Assembly: GCF_015751765.1 (NCBI RefSeq)
Contig: NZ_JADOTX010000001.1
Coordinates: 682,001-746,000, forward strand
Origin: Micromonospora ureilytica
GTDB taxonomy: Bacteria; Actinomycetota; Actinomycetes; Mycobacteriales; Micromonosporaceae
Direction of reading: 5' to 3'
Length of the DNA stretch: 64,000 nucleotides
Shown here: one piece after another, positions 37,398 to 45,480 of the stretch
How the letters are laid out: every line of letters starts with the position of its first letter
How positions within the stretch are numbered: the stretch's first letter is position 1
Position numbers and translations under genes: made by a program
Notes under the pieces: model-generated
Seen by the model: the letters and a program-made list of their open reading frames with translations, nothing else
Databases searched by the model: none
What the model was told of the DNA's origin: nothing

Positions 37398-37431
37398 GGC
37401 GGGCGCGCCGGTCGTGCCGGTCGCGCCCGCC
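37398..37431 (-). terminator. Attenuator-type hairpin between binding-protein and permease genes
   Basis: GGCGGGCGCG (37398-37407) pairs perfectly with CGCGCCCGCC (37422-37431), loop 14 bases. It lacks a U-tract. It is the same arrangement as the hairpin at 17461-17493, which lies after an ngcE gene. Confidence 0.65.
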
Positions 37432-37441
37432 GCTCGCCGTG

Positions 37442-38746
37442 TCACTTGCCGGTGATCTCCTTGACGCCATCGGCGTACGGCTTGGCGATCGTGTCGAGGA
37501 CCTGGTCGGGCGACTTCGAGCCGTTGATCAGACCCTGGAAGCCGGAGACCAGCACGTCGTAGTAGCCGGGGACCGGCCAGTCCGGGTAGAAGGCGAGCCC
37601 GTCGGACTTGCTGACCGTGTTGAAGTCCTCGATCAGCTTGCGGTCCTTCGGGTCGCTGATCTTCGACGCGTCGGCGGCGACCGGAACACCACCGTTGTTG
37701 CCGATCAGGTCCTGGATCTCCGGACGCAGGGTGATGTCGATGAAGTCGTACGCCAGGCTCTTGGCCTTGCTGTTCTCCGGGACCACCCAGAGGTTGCCGG
37801 AGGAGCCGGCCTGCAGGGTGTTGCCGGGGAAGAGGAAGGTGTCCCAGTTGGCCTTCATCTCGGTCTTGAAGCGGCCGTACCACCAGCTACCCGAGACGAT
37901 CATCGGAACCTTGCCGCCGATGAAGGCGGTGCCCATGTCCTCGGCCTTGAGGCTGGCCGAGTTCTTCGCGACGTAGCCCTTCTGCACCCACTGGGCGAAG
38001 GTGTCCGCGCCGTACTTGAGCGGGTCGGCCTTGAAGTCGACAGGGTTCTTGTAGAGCTGGTAGTTGTCGACGAACTGCCGGTCGCCCTTGGACAGGGCGA
38101 GCTGGTAGAAGAGCTGCCCGGCAGGGTACTCGGCGCCGGCCATGCCCAGCGGGGTGACGCCCTTGCCGACGAAGGTGTCCATCGCGGCGGTCATCTCGGC
38201 CATGGTGGTCGGGACCTTGACGCCGTTGCTCTGGAACAGGTCCTTGTTGTAGTAGACCGTGACGTACTCGCCGTAGTTCGGCACACCGAACCACTTGCCG
38301 GAGCCCATCACGCCCTTGTCGCTGTACCGGGCGGTGGTCTGCAGGCTGGGGCTGAGCTTGCCGGCCCAGCCGCGCTTGTCTGCCTCGCTGCTCAGGTCGG
38401 CCAGCAGGCCCTGGGAGGAGAGCAGCCCGGCGGTCGCGTTGCCCTTGTTGTACTCCATGATGTCCGGGCCCTCGGACGAATTGATGATCATGCCCGCGTT
38501 CTGCTGGATCTGCTCGAACGCCTTGCGCTCGAAGCGCACCTCGACGCCCGGGTGCTCGGACTTGAAGAGCTCGATAGCCCGGTTCCAGCCGACCCCCATG
38601 GCGCTGTTCTCGCTCTCGTAGTGCCAGAGCTTGAGAACCTTGGCGTCGTTGCTGTCCCCGTTGTCACCACCGCCACAGGCGGCCACGGTGGTCGTCGCGG
38701 TCGCTGCCAGGGCGATCGCGGCGACGAGCCGGCGGAATCGCTGCAT
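37442..38746 (-). CDS. Sugar ABC transporter solute-binding lipoprotein
   Basis: 434 residues. Sec-type lipoprotein signal with lipobox TVAAC (Cys 24), then a Gly/Asp linker and a family 1 solute-binding domain (VLKLWHYESENSAMGVGWNR; DIMEYNKGNATAGLLSSQG). The ligand is inferred from the operon: a xyloglucan-derived or other xylose/glucose oligosaccharide. A strong GAGGAGG lies 6 bases before ATG 38746. First structural gene after the LacI regulator. Confidence 0.9.
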   Translation of the reverse strand: MQRFRRLVAAIALAATATTTVAACGGGDNGDSNDAKVLKLWHYESENSAMGVGWNRAIELFKSEHPGVEVRFERKAFEQIQQNAGMIINSSEGPDIMEYNKGNATAGLLSSQGLLADLSSEADKRGWAGKLSPSLQTTARYSDKGVMGSGKWFGVPNYGEYVTVYYNKDLFQSNGVKVPTTMAEMTAAMDTFVGKGVTPLGMAGAEYPAGQLFYQLALSKGDRQFVDNYQLYKNPVDFKADPLKYGADTFAQWVQKGYVAKNSASLKAEDMGTAFIGGKVPMIVSGSWWYGRFKTEMKANWDTFLFPGNTLQAGSSGNLWVVPENSKAKSLAYDFIDITLRPEIQDLIGNNGGVPVAADASKISDPKDRKLIEDFNTVSKSDGLAFYPDWPVPGYYDVLVSGFQGLINGSKSPDQVLDTIAKPYADGVKEITGK

Positions 38747-38785
38747 TACTATCCTCCTCGTTGAGTACTAGCCGGTACTTCACGG

Positions 38786-38819
38786 GGCCCGTCGTCGCGT
38801 TGCAGCGCGATGGCGGGCC
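38786..38819 (-). terminator. Hairpin after the LacI gene
   Basis: GGCCCGTCGTCGCG (38786-38799) and CGCGATGGCGGGCC (38806-38819) pair at 12 of 14 positions with a 6-base loop. It lies in the 84 bases between regulator and binding-protein gene and may limit read-through from lacI. Confidence 0.6.
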
Positions 38820-38830
38820 GTTTTCGCTGG

Positions 38831-39889
38831 TCAGCCGCCGTCGTTCGACGACGGACCAGAGGTGGCCAGTGCCGCCCGCCGGGGTGCGGCGGTCGACCCG
38901 CGGATCTCCAGCGCGCACGGCAGCAGTTGCTGGTGACGCTGGTCTGCGGGGCCATCCAGGTGGCGCGTCAGCGCCTCGATCGCGATCCGGCCGAGCGCCG
39001 AACCGGGTGACGTCATCGCGGTCAGCGCCGGGGTGGCCAGTTCGGCGACCTGCGGCGAGGTGACCATCGAGACGACGGATACGTCGTCGGGCACCGACAA
39101 CCCGCGGCCGGTCAGCTCGCCGAGGATGCCGAAGATCGCCGTCTCGTTCATGGCCAACACCGCGGTCAGCTCCGGGGCCCGCGCGAACGCGGCGGCCAGG
39201 GCGGCCCGCCCGCCGGCGGCGCTGTCCTCGGCCGCGATCATCACCGGCTCCAGGCCGTGCCCGGTCATCGCCGCGGTGAAGGCGTCACGGGTACGCAGCG
39301 CGGGCCCGTAGCCGCTGGCCAGCGTGGCGGCCGAGTGGTTGACGTAGACGATCCGCCGGTGCCCGAGGCCGACCAGGTGCGCGACGGCCTCCCGGACGGT
39401 CTGGTCGAAGTCGATGTCGACGTAGGAGAGCGTGCTGGTGTCGCCGGTACGGCCGATCAGCACCAGCGGCACCCCGGCCTCCTGGAGTACTGTGACCCGC
39501 TCGTCGGCCAGCTGGACCTCCATCAGCACGACACCGTCGAGCATCCGCTGGCTGGCCAACCGACGCAGGTCGTCGAGGTTGCCCCCGCCGACCGGCGAGA
39601 GCACCAGGTGGTAGCCGGCGACGCTGGCCGCGGCGGCGGCGCCGGTGACGAAGGCGGTCTCGGTGGCGCCGAGGCCGCGTTCGTCCATCGGCATCAGCAG
39701 GCCGAGGATCCGGCTGCGGCGACTGGCCAGCCCTCGGGCCATAGCGTTGGGCTGGTAGTCGAGCTGGGCCATCGCGGCGAGCACCTTGTTGCGGGTGGCC
39801 TGGGAGATTGGCCGGGTGCCGGTGAGCACGTACGAGACGGTGCTGACCGAGACCTGTGCGAGGCGGGCGACGTCGTGCATGGTGGCCAC
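38831..39889 (-). CDS. LacI-family transcriptional regulator
   Basis: 352 residues. Helix-turn-helix MHDVARLAQVSVSTVSYVLT and hinge helix PNAMARGLASRRSR are canonical; the C-terminal half is a periplasmic-binding-like sugar sensor. It heads the xyloside operon in the same direction. Two adjacent palindromes just upstream of its start are likely its own operators, so it is probably autoregulated and lifts repression when the oligosaccharide is present. ATG 39889 has GGAGG 3-7 bases upstream on the minus strand. Confidence 0.92.
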   Translation of the reverse strand: MATMHDVARLAQVSVSTVSYVLTGTRPISQATRNKVLAAMAQLDYQPNAMARGLASRRSRILGLLMPMDERGLGATETAFVTGAAAAASVAGYHLVLSPVGGGNLDDLRRLASQRMLDGVVLMEVQLADERVTVLQEAGVPLVLIGRTGDTSTLSYVDIDFDQTVREAVAHLVGLGHRRIVYVNHSAATLASGYGPALRTRDAFTAAMTGHGLEPVMIAAEDSAAGGRAALAAAFARAPELTAVLAMNETAIFGILGELTGRGLSVPDDVSVVSMVTSPQVAELATPALTAMTSPGSALGRIAIEALTRHLDGPADQRHQQLLPCALEIRGSTAAPRRAALATSGPSSNDGG

Positions 39890-39931
39890 CGCGCACCTCC
39901 TCCGGCCTGGGGTGGGACCGCTCCCGAACTT

Positions 39932-39959
39932 CGTCGAAGCGTTTCGACGAAGCGGTTCG
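39932..39959. promoter_or_regulatory. Tandem LacI-type operators
   Basis: CGTCGAAGCGTTTCGACG (39932-39949) is a palindrome with 7-base arms. A second core CGAAGCGGTTCG (39948-39959) repeats the first core CGAAGCGTTTCG (39935-39946) at 13-base spacing. Central CG pairs of this kind are typical of LacI operators. They lie 43 bases before the regulator start. Confidence 0.75.
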
Positions 39960-40045
39960 ACAGGACGCTAGGCCACCTGTTACGGCGACGTCAATAGCCG
40001 ATGTCGAAAAGAATTCAACAGAGTCGCGCAACGAGCAGACCGCGC

Positions 40046-40114
40046 CGATCTTGCAGTTCCTGTTGCCGACATGGCTGGATATGCACCTTGTGTCGGGACA
40101 GAAAGTGCAAGATC
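40046..40114. repeat. Intergenic inverted repeat D
   Basis: The left arm begins CGATCTTGCAGTTCCTGTTG; the reverse complement of the right arm begins CGATCTTGCACTTTCTGTCC. About 22 of 25 positions agree, with one inserted base and a ~20-base loop. It lies between the LacI promoter and the end of the amidohydrolase gene. Confidence 0.7.
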
Positions 40115-40142
40115 GCGGAGCCGATGGGGCGGCGGTCCTGGG

Positions 40143-41051
40143 TCAGGGCAGGTCGAAGAGGGCGGCGGCGTTGTTCCAGCAGACCGCGCGTAGCCAGTCG
40201 TCGCCCAGGTCCAGTCGGGCCAGCCCGGTCACCTGCTCGGCGTACGGGTACGGGATGTTCGGGAAGTCGCTGCCCAGCAGCACCTTGCCGGCCAGCCCCA
40301 ACTCGCGCAACCGGGGCAACTCGTCGGCGGGGAAGGGGACGAACTGATCGAAGAAGGGCGTGAACGCCATTGTGGTGTCCAGCCGGACCCGCTCGTACGT
40401 CTCGGCGAGGTCCAGGAAGGCCCGGTAGTCCGGGGCGCCCATGTGCGCGACCACGGCGGTCAGCCGAGGGTGGCGGGCGAGCAGGGCGGCGAACGGATCC
40501 GGCCCGGTGTGGGCGGTCCCCACCGGGGCGTGCCCGGCGTGCACCACCACCGGCGTCCCCGCGTCCGACAGCATCCCCCACACCTGGTCCAGCGCCGGAT
40601 CGGTCGGCGCGAAGCCGCCGACCTGCAGGTGCAGCTTGAACACTCGGGCACCTTCGGCGAGGGCCGACTCGACGTACCCGGGGGCCTCCGGCTCGGGGTA
40701 GAACGTGGCCGAGGCCAGGCACCCCGGGGTGTCGCGGGCGAAATCCAGCGTCCAGCGGTTGAGGTCCGCCGCCATGCCCGGCCGGTGCGCGTACGCCAAC
40801 GCGCTGAACGCCCGCACACCGAGCCGGCGCAGGTGCGCGACCCGGTCGGCGTCGCTCCACCGGTAGAGGATCGGCCACTCGGTGCCGACCAGCGGCCCGG
40901 CGGCGTCGAAGTAGGCCCACACCCGACGCAGCAGTCGCGGCGGCAGGAAGTGCACGTGCACGTCGGCGAGGCCGGGCAGCCCCAGCGCGCGGCAGAACTC
41001 CGGTACGCGCTCGTCCGCGACCGGCGGGACTGCCGGCGCCGGATCGGTCAT
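40143..41051 (-). CDS. Amidohydrolase-2 family metal-dependent hydrolase
   Basis: 302 residues, TIM-barrel amidohydrolase related to ACMSD/gamma-resorcylate decarboxylase. Metal ligands can be placed: HVH in LADVHVHFLPP, His in VVVHAGHAP, His in VVAHMGAPDYRAF, and Asp in LLGSDFPNIPYPY. The substrate is unknown. ATG 41051 overlaps the stop of the YdjM-like gene by four bases, so the two are translated together. Confidence 0.85.
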   Translation of the reverse strand: MTDPAPAVPPVADERVPEFCRALGLPGLADVHVHFLPPRLLRRVWAYFDAAGPLVGTEWPILYRWSDADRVAHLRRLGVRAFSALAYAHRPGMAADLNRWTLDFARDTPGCLASATFYPEPEAPGYVESALAEGARVFKLHLQVGGFAPTDPALDQVWGMLSDAGTPVVVHAGHAPVGTAHTGPDPFAALLARHPRLTAVVAHMGAPDYRAFLDLAETYERVRLDTTMAFTPFFDQFVPFPADELPRLRELGLAGKVLLGSDFPNIPYPYAEQVTGLARLDLGDDWLRAVCWNNAAALFDLP

Positions 41052-41857
41052 ATGTCGATGTCGAATCGGCTCAGCACCGAGGGCGCGATCAGGCCGACGG
41101 TCGCGAGCGCCGAGACGACTGTCAGTGCGATGCGCATCCCCACCACTTCGGCCTTGCTGCCGACGCGCAGGGCGATGCTGTTCGGCAGGCCGATCATCAT
41201 CCACATGCGGCGCTTGATCGGGATCGGCCAGAGGATCGGCACGCCGGCTCGGGTGATCATGTCGCCGAGGATGTGCACGAAGCAGCCGACGCCCAGTGCG
41301 GTGCCGATCAGCGGATAGCCGCGTCCGCCCGGCAGGTTGGCGAAGGTGAACCAGGCCGCCCCGGCCGACGCGAGAGTGATGATCACCCACCCGGCCCGCT
41401 CGGCCCAGTCGTCGAACAGCCCGCGCAACGCCAGGCCGAACATGAAGAAGAGGATGGTGATGACCGCCCACTTGCCGTACGCGGCGCAGAGCGCGGTGGT
41501 GCCCCAACCGACAAGCACTGTGAACGGCAGCGTGTGGGTCAGCGTCCGGTGCCCGTTGTTGCGCCGCGGGTCCTTGCTGAGCTTGGTGGCGTAGTAGACC
41601 CCGAGGGAGATCTTCTCCATCACCTCGGCGGCGAAGAGTGAGAAGACCCCGAAGGTACGGGCCACGGTGGCCCCACCCTGGTTCTTGGTCACCTTGCCCG
41701 ACATGTCGAGGTCGGGAAAAAGCGCGCCACCGGCGCACACAGCGGTGCCCACCGCCAACGCGAGCGGCGACTGGTGGTAGTCGGCGAACTGCTCCAGTGC
41801 CCAGGAGCCAGCCAGCCACACCGCCGCGCCGGACAGCGCGTGTTGCGGTCCCATCAT
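41048..41857 (-). CDS. YdjM-like membrane-bound metal-dependent hydrolase
   Basis: 269 residues with six to seven hydrophobic segments. The conserved polar residues of the YdjM/DUF457 family are present: GPQHALSGAAVWL at the N-terminus, GALFPDLDMSGKV, NGHRTLTHTLPF, and CFVHILGDMIT. In E. coli YdjM is SOS-induced; no LexA box was noticed here. The catalytic target is unknown. It is translationally coupled to the amidohydrolase. ATG at 41857 is preceded by another in-frame option only one codon later. Confidence 0.85.
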   Translation of the reverse strand: MMGPQHALSGAAVWLAGSWALEQFADYHQSPLALAVGTAVCAGGALFPDLDMSGKVTKNQGGATVARTFGVFSLFAAEVMEKISLGVYYATKLSKDPRRNNGHRTLTHTLPFTVLVGWGTTALCAAYGKWAVITILFFMFGLALRGLFDDWAERAGWVIITLASAGAAWFTFANLPGGRGYPLIGTALGVGCFVHILGDMITRAGVPILWPIPIKRRMWMMIGLPNSIALRVGSKAEVVGMRIALTVVSALATVGLIAPSVLSRFDIDI

Positions 41858-41960
41858 CTCGGCTCACCCTCCCCAGGGATCTTGAGCGCCCAAAACTACG
41901 CCACTGTAGTCAGCGTCGGCGCCGCAGGGGCATCACCCGGAAGGTCCACATCGGACCGTG

Positions 41961-43577
41961 TCACAGGGTGGGGGTGAAGCTCTGCCGGATCATCGGCAAG
42001 TATGCCGCGTTGACCTGCCAGTCGAACTCTTCTGTCAACCACGAGACGGTGTGGGAGCGGTCGGCCGAGGTGTTGGCCAGCAGCCGGAAGCTGTGCACCG
42101 GAACGCCGAGGGCGTTCTGCCAGCCGCACTCCCACACCGCGCCACCCTCGAAGATGTCCATCGCGGAGATGTCCACCTTGCGATAGTCCGGTAGCGCCTC
42201 ACTCGCGGTCAGTCGAGCCTCCTCGGCCTTCCAGTGCGCCACCGGGTCCGCGCGGGCCGGCCCGGCCTCCACGCTGAGCACCCGGGACCCACCGGATTTC
42301 CGGAAGCAGGTCACCGGGCCCTCGGTCCAGCGTGCCCAACCCACCGGCGCGGCGATCCGGAACCCGGTCGGATCGTCGTACCAGGTCCAACCCTCGCGCA
42401 ACCCGTACTTCGCGTCGGCCGGGGGTGACACCGCCACCACCGGGGTCGCCGACGATGGCGGGAGCGACGCGCAGGCGAACGCCGCCGGCCGGGAGGTCGG
42501 CGCGCCACCACCAGAGCCGGACGGTGGCGTCCGCTCATCGTGCCGGTTGACCAGGGCCAGCGTGACGCCTCCCGCGACGAGCAGGGCCGTGGCCGCGCCA
42601 CCGAGCGCGATCAGGCGCCGACGCCGGCGCTGCGGGCGCGGGATCGGCGTCGCCGGCTCGTCCGACGGGGCCACTGGTTCGACCGGGTGGGACGCGATGG
42701 CGCGGCCGGCGCTGCGGACCGCCGCGACCGCCGAGGACCGACCCGACCCGGCGGGCTCGTCGTGGCTCGCCGCGGCGCTGCGCAGCAGCGGCTCCGCCTC
42801 GACGGCGGTCAACCGCCGCCAGGGGTCGCGCTGCAACAGGCCGGTGAGGACGGGGCGCAGCGGGCCGGCCCGCCGCATCGGATCCGGTGGTTCGGTGGCC
42901 AGCGCGCTGAGCGTCGCCATCGCGCTGGAGCGTGCGTACGGTGACTTTCCCTCGACCGTCGCAAAGAGCGTCGCGCCCAGCGACCACATGTCGGTACGCG
43001 CGTCGGACACCCCTTCGCGGGCCCGCTCGGGGGCGACGAACTGCGGTGAGCCGAGCACCGTGCCGGGCCCGGTCATCGCACCGTCGCCGCCGTCGAAGGT
43101 GGCCAACCCGAAGTCGGTGAGCACCACCCGCCCGTCGTCGGCCACCAGCACGTTGTGCGGCTTCACATCGCGGTGCAGCACTCCGGCGGTGTGCGCGGCG
43201 CGCAACGCGGCGAGCACCGCCAGCCCGATCCGGGCGGTGCGCTGCGGGCTCAGTGGTCCCTCGGCGCTGATGATCTGCTGCACCGACCGGGACGGCACGT
43301 ACTCCATCACGATCCACGGGCTGTCCCGGTCGTGGACCACGTCGTAGAGGCGGACCACGTTGGGATGGTTGAGCCGGGCGGCGGTGCGTGCCTCACGCAG
43401 GGTTCGTCGCCGCAACTCCTCGCGCTCGGTCTCGGCCAGCCAGGACGGCGGCACGACCTCCTTCAGCGCCACGTCGCGATGCAACATCTCGTCGCGAGCA
43501 AGCCACACCCGGCCCATTCCGCCGGTGCCGACCAGGTCGAGCAGCCGGTACCGACCCGCGATCAGCAACTGATGCAC
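41961..43577 (-). CDS. Receptor-type Ser/Thr protein kinase with extracellular domain (copy 1)
   Basis: 538 residues. N-terminal Hanks-type kinase: GTGGMGRVWLA, lysine in VALKEV, catalytic HRDVKPHNVLV and DFGLATFDGG. A single membrane segment (LIALGGAATALLVAGGVTLA) is near residue 325, then a Pro/Ser linker and a ~150-residue extracellular domain containing GWTWYDDPTGFRIAAPVGWA and VTCFRKSGGSRVLSVE. There are no PASTA repeats. The ectodomain is shared with the next kinase but I do not recognise a named family. GTG 43577 has GGGGGAG 5 bases upstream. The signal sensed is unknown. Confidence 0.9.
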   Translation of the reverse strand: MHQLLIAGRYRLLDLVGTGGMGRVWLARDEMLHRDVALKEVVPPSWLAETEREELRRRTLREARTAARLNHPNVVRLYDVVHDRDSPWIVMEYVPSRSVQQIISAEGPLSPQRTARIGLAVLAALRAAHTAGVLHRDVKPHNVLVADDGRVVLTDFGLATFDGGDGAMTGPGTVLGSPQFVAPERAREGVSDARTDMWSLGATLFATVEGKSPYARSSAMATLSALATEPPDPMRRAGPLRPVLTGLLQRDPWRRLTAVEAEPLLRSAAASHDEPAGSGRSSAVAAVRSAGRAIASHPVEPVAPSDEPATPIPRPQRRRRRLIALGGAATALLVAGGVTLALVNRHDERTPPSGSGGGAPTSRPAAFACASLPPSSATPVVAVSPPADAKYGLREGWTWYDDPTGFRIAAPVGWARWTEGPVTCFRKSGGSRVLSVEAGPARADPVAHWKAEEARLTASEALPDYRKVDISAMDIFEGGAVWECGWQNALGVPVHSFRLLANTSADRSHTVSWLTEEFDWQVNAAYLPMIRQSFTPTL

Positions 43578-43696
43578 GGTCGCTCCCCCTCGGTCACCCC
43601 GGGATCCACGATAGCCACCAATGTCGGCTTCCTCATCCACTGAGCGGCCTCGATCCACGCCGGACGGTGGTCCCGATCATGGCCATACGGTGCAGG

Positions 43697-45397
43697 TCAG
43701 CGGGGTGGTCGGAAACTCTTTCGCACCAGATCCCAGTCGGCGGCGGCCCCGGCCCAGTCCTCGTCCCGGGTGATCCAACCCAACGTCCAGCGGTTGGCGC
43801 CGAGGATCTGTTGTCGGGCGCGCAGCCACGGCCCGTGCGGTGTCTGCCAGCGGAGCTCCCACTCGGCTCCACCATCGCCCGCGGCGAGCCGGATCTCGTC
43901 GTACCCCGGCAGGGCGCCGGCCCCGGCTGCCGCCTCGCGGGCGGTCCGCAGCCGCTCCAGGGGATCGACGGCGCCGCCCTCGGCGACGCTGAAGGCCCGG
44001 CCGGTCGCCGGGTCCTGGAAGCACGCCACAGTGCCGTCGCGGGAGGTCACCCATCTCGCCGGTACGGAGACCCGGAAGCCGGCGGTGTCGGCGTGCCACA
44101 CCCAGCCGGGCGGTGGCCGGAACTCTTCGCCCGAGTTCGGTGTGCCGGCCTGGACGGCTGTACCGGCGATGTCCGGACGGACACAGGCGAACGGGGGCGG
44201 GGGGACGTCCCGCCCGTTCGGCGGCGGGCCGGGCGGCGGGCCGGGGCCGAACGGCCCGCCGTTGGGCGGACGGTTCGGCGGCGGGGAGGACCAGCCGGTG
44301 GTGTCACTGGGCTTGTCACCAGTGACTGTCAGCGCGGTGCCGACGCCGGCCACGACGGCGACCAGCAGCGCCACGGCGACCACCGCCACCCGACGCGCGG
44401 TACGCCCGGCGGCTGCCGGATCCGGGGCCGGCGTGGGGGAGGCGCCGCCGGCTGCGGCCGGGGCGTCCGGGTCGGGCAGCGGAACGGTGGGATCCTGGTC
44501 GTCGGGGTCGTCGGCCGCAACGGGCTGGCCAACCGGTCCTGGGGCCGGCCCGTCGGCCGAGGACCGGTCGGTCGCCGACGCCCCGTCGGCACGGCCGGTC
44601 GCGGCCGTTCTGAGCAACCGACGGGCCGTGTCGTGGTCGAGGCGGTCGCGCGGGTCGCGGCGCAGCAGCCCGTTGAGCACCGGCGCGAGCGCCCCGGCGT
44701 GCGGGGCCGGATCCGGTGGGCCGGCGGCCAGCGCGCTCAGGGTGGCCATCGCGGTGCTGCGGGCGTACGGGGACTGCCCCTCCACGGCGGCATGCAGGGT
44801 CGCGCCGAGCGACCACAGATCGGCGGCCACAGTGGACACCCCTTCGGCGGCCCGCTCCGGGGCCACGTACTGCGGGGAGCCGAGGACCATGCCGGGCCGG
44901 GTCATCGCGCCGTCGCCACCGTCGAAGGTGGCCAGCCCGAAGTCGGTGAGCATCACCCGCCCGTCGTGCGCCACGAGCACGTTCTGCGGTTTGATGTCGC
45001 GGTGCAGCACCCCGGCGGTGTGCGCGGCCTGCAGCGCGTCGAGCACGGCCAGGCCGATCCGGGCCGCGCGGGCCGGCTCCAGGGGCCCCTCGGCGTCCAC
45101 GACGTCCTGGAGGGTGCGGGACGGGACGTACTCCATGACGATCCATGGGCTGCCGTCGACCGCGACGACGTCGTAGAGCCGGACCACCGCGGGGTGGTTG
45201 AGGCGGGCCGCGGCGCGCGCCTCCCGCATGGTGCGCGAGCGCACCTCGGCCCGTTCGCGATCGTCCAACCAACTCGGTGGGACGATCTCCTTGACTGCTA
45301 CCTCGCGGTGCAGCATCTCGTCGCGGGCGCGCCACACCCGACCCATGCCCCCGCGACCCACCAGGTCGAGCAGTCGGTACCGACCGGCGATCAGCAC
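43697..45397 (-). CDS. Receptor-type Ser/Thr protein kinase with extracellular domain (copy 2)
   Basis: 566 residues. The kinase domain is close to copy 1 (GRGGMGRVWRA, VAVKEI, HRDIKPQNVLVA, DFGLATFDGG). A membrane segment near residue 342 is followed by a striking Pro/Gly/Asn stalk (PPPNRPPNGGPFGPGPPPGP) and the related ectodomain (WVWHADTAGFRVSVPARWV, VACFQDPATGRAFSVAEGG, WELRWQTPHGPW). GTG 45397 follows GAGGAGGAG. It arose with copy 1 by tandem duplication, and the stalk is the main difference between them. Confidence 0.9.
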   Translation of the reverse strand: MLIAGRYRLLDLVGRGGMGRVWRARDEMLHREVAVKEIVPPSWLDDRERAEVRSRTMREARAAARLNHPAVVRLYDVVAVDGSPWIVMEYVPSRTLQDVVDAEGPLEPARAARIGLAVLDALQAAHTAGVLHRDIKPQNVLVAHDGRVMLTDFGLATFDGGDGAMTRPGMVLGSPQYVAPERAAEGVSTVAADLWSLGATLHAAVEGQSPYARSTAMATLSALAAGPPDPAPHAGALAPVLNGLLRRDPRDRLDHDTARRLLRTAATGRADGASATDRSSADGPAPGPVGQPVAADDPDDQDPTVPLPDPDAPAAAGGASPTPAPDPAAAGRTARRVAVVAVALLVAVVAGVGTALTVTGDKPSDTTGWSSPPPNRPPNGGPFGPGPPPGPPPNGRDVPPPPFACVRPDIAGTAVQAGTPNSGEEFRPPPGWVWHADTAGFRVSVPARWVTSRDGTVACFQDPATGRAFSVAEGGAVDPLERLRTAREAAAGAGALPGYDEIRLAAGDGGAEWELRWQTPHGPWLRARQQILGANRWTLGWITRDEDWAGAAADWDLVRKSFRPPR

Positions 45398-45480
45398 CTG
45401 TGCACGCTCCTCCTCAGCCGCTGTCCGGGCTACACCCTAACCAGCGGATCGGAAGTCACCTATCGGTCGTCCGACTCAGC

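Noticed and set aside
41048..41857. LexA/SOS control of the YdjM-like gene, by analogy with E. coli
   Set aside because: No LexA-type box was visible in the 103 bases upstream.
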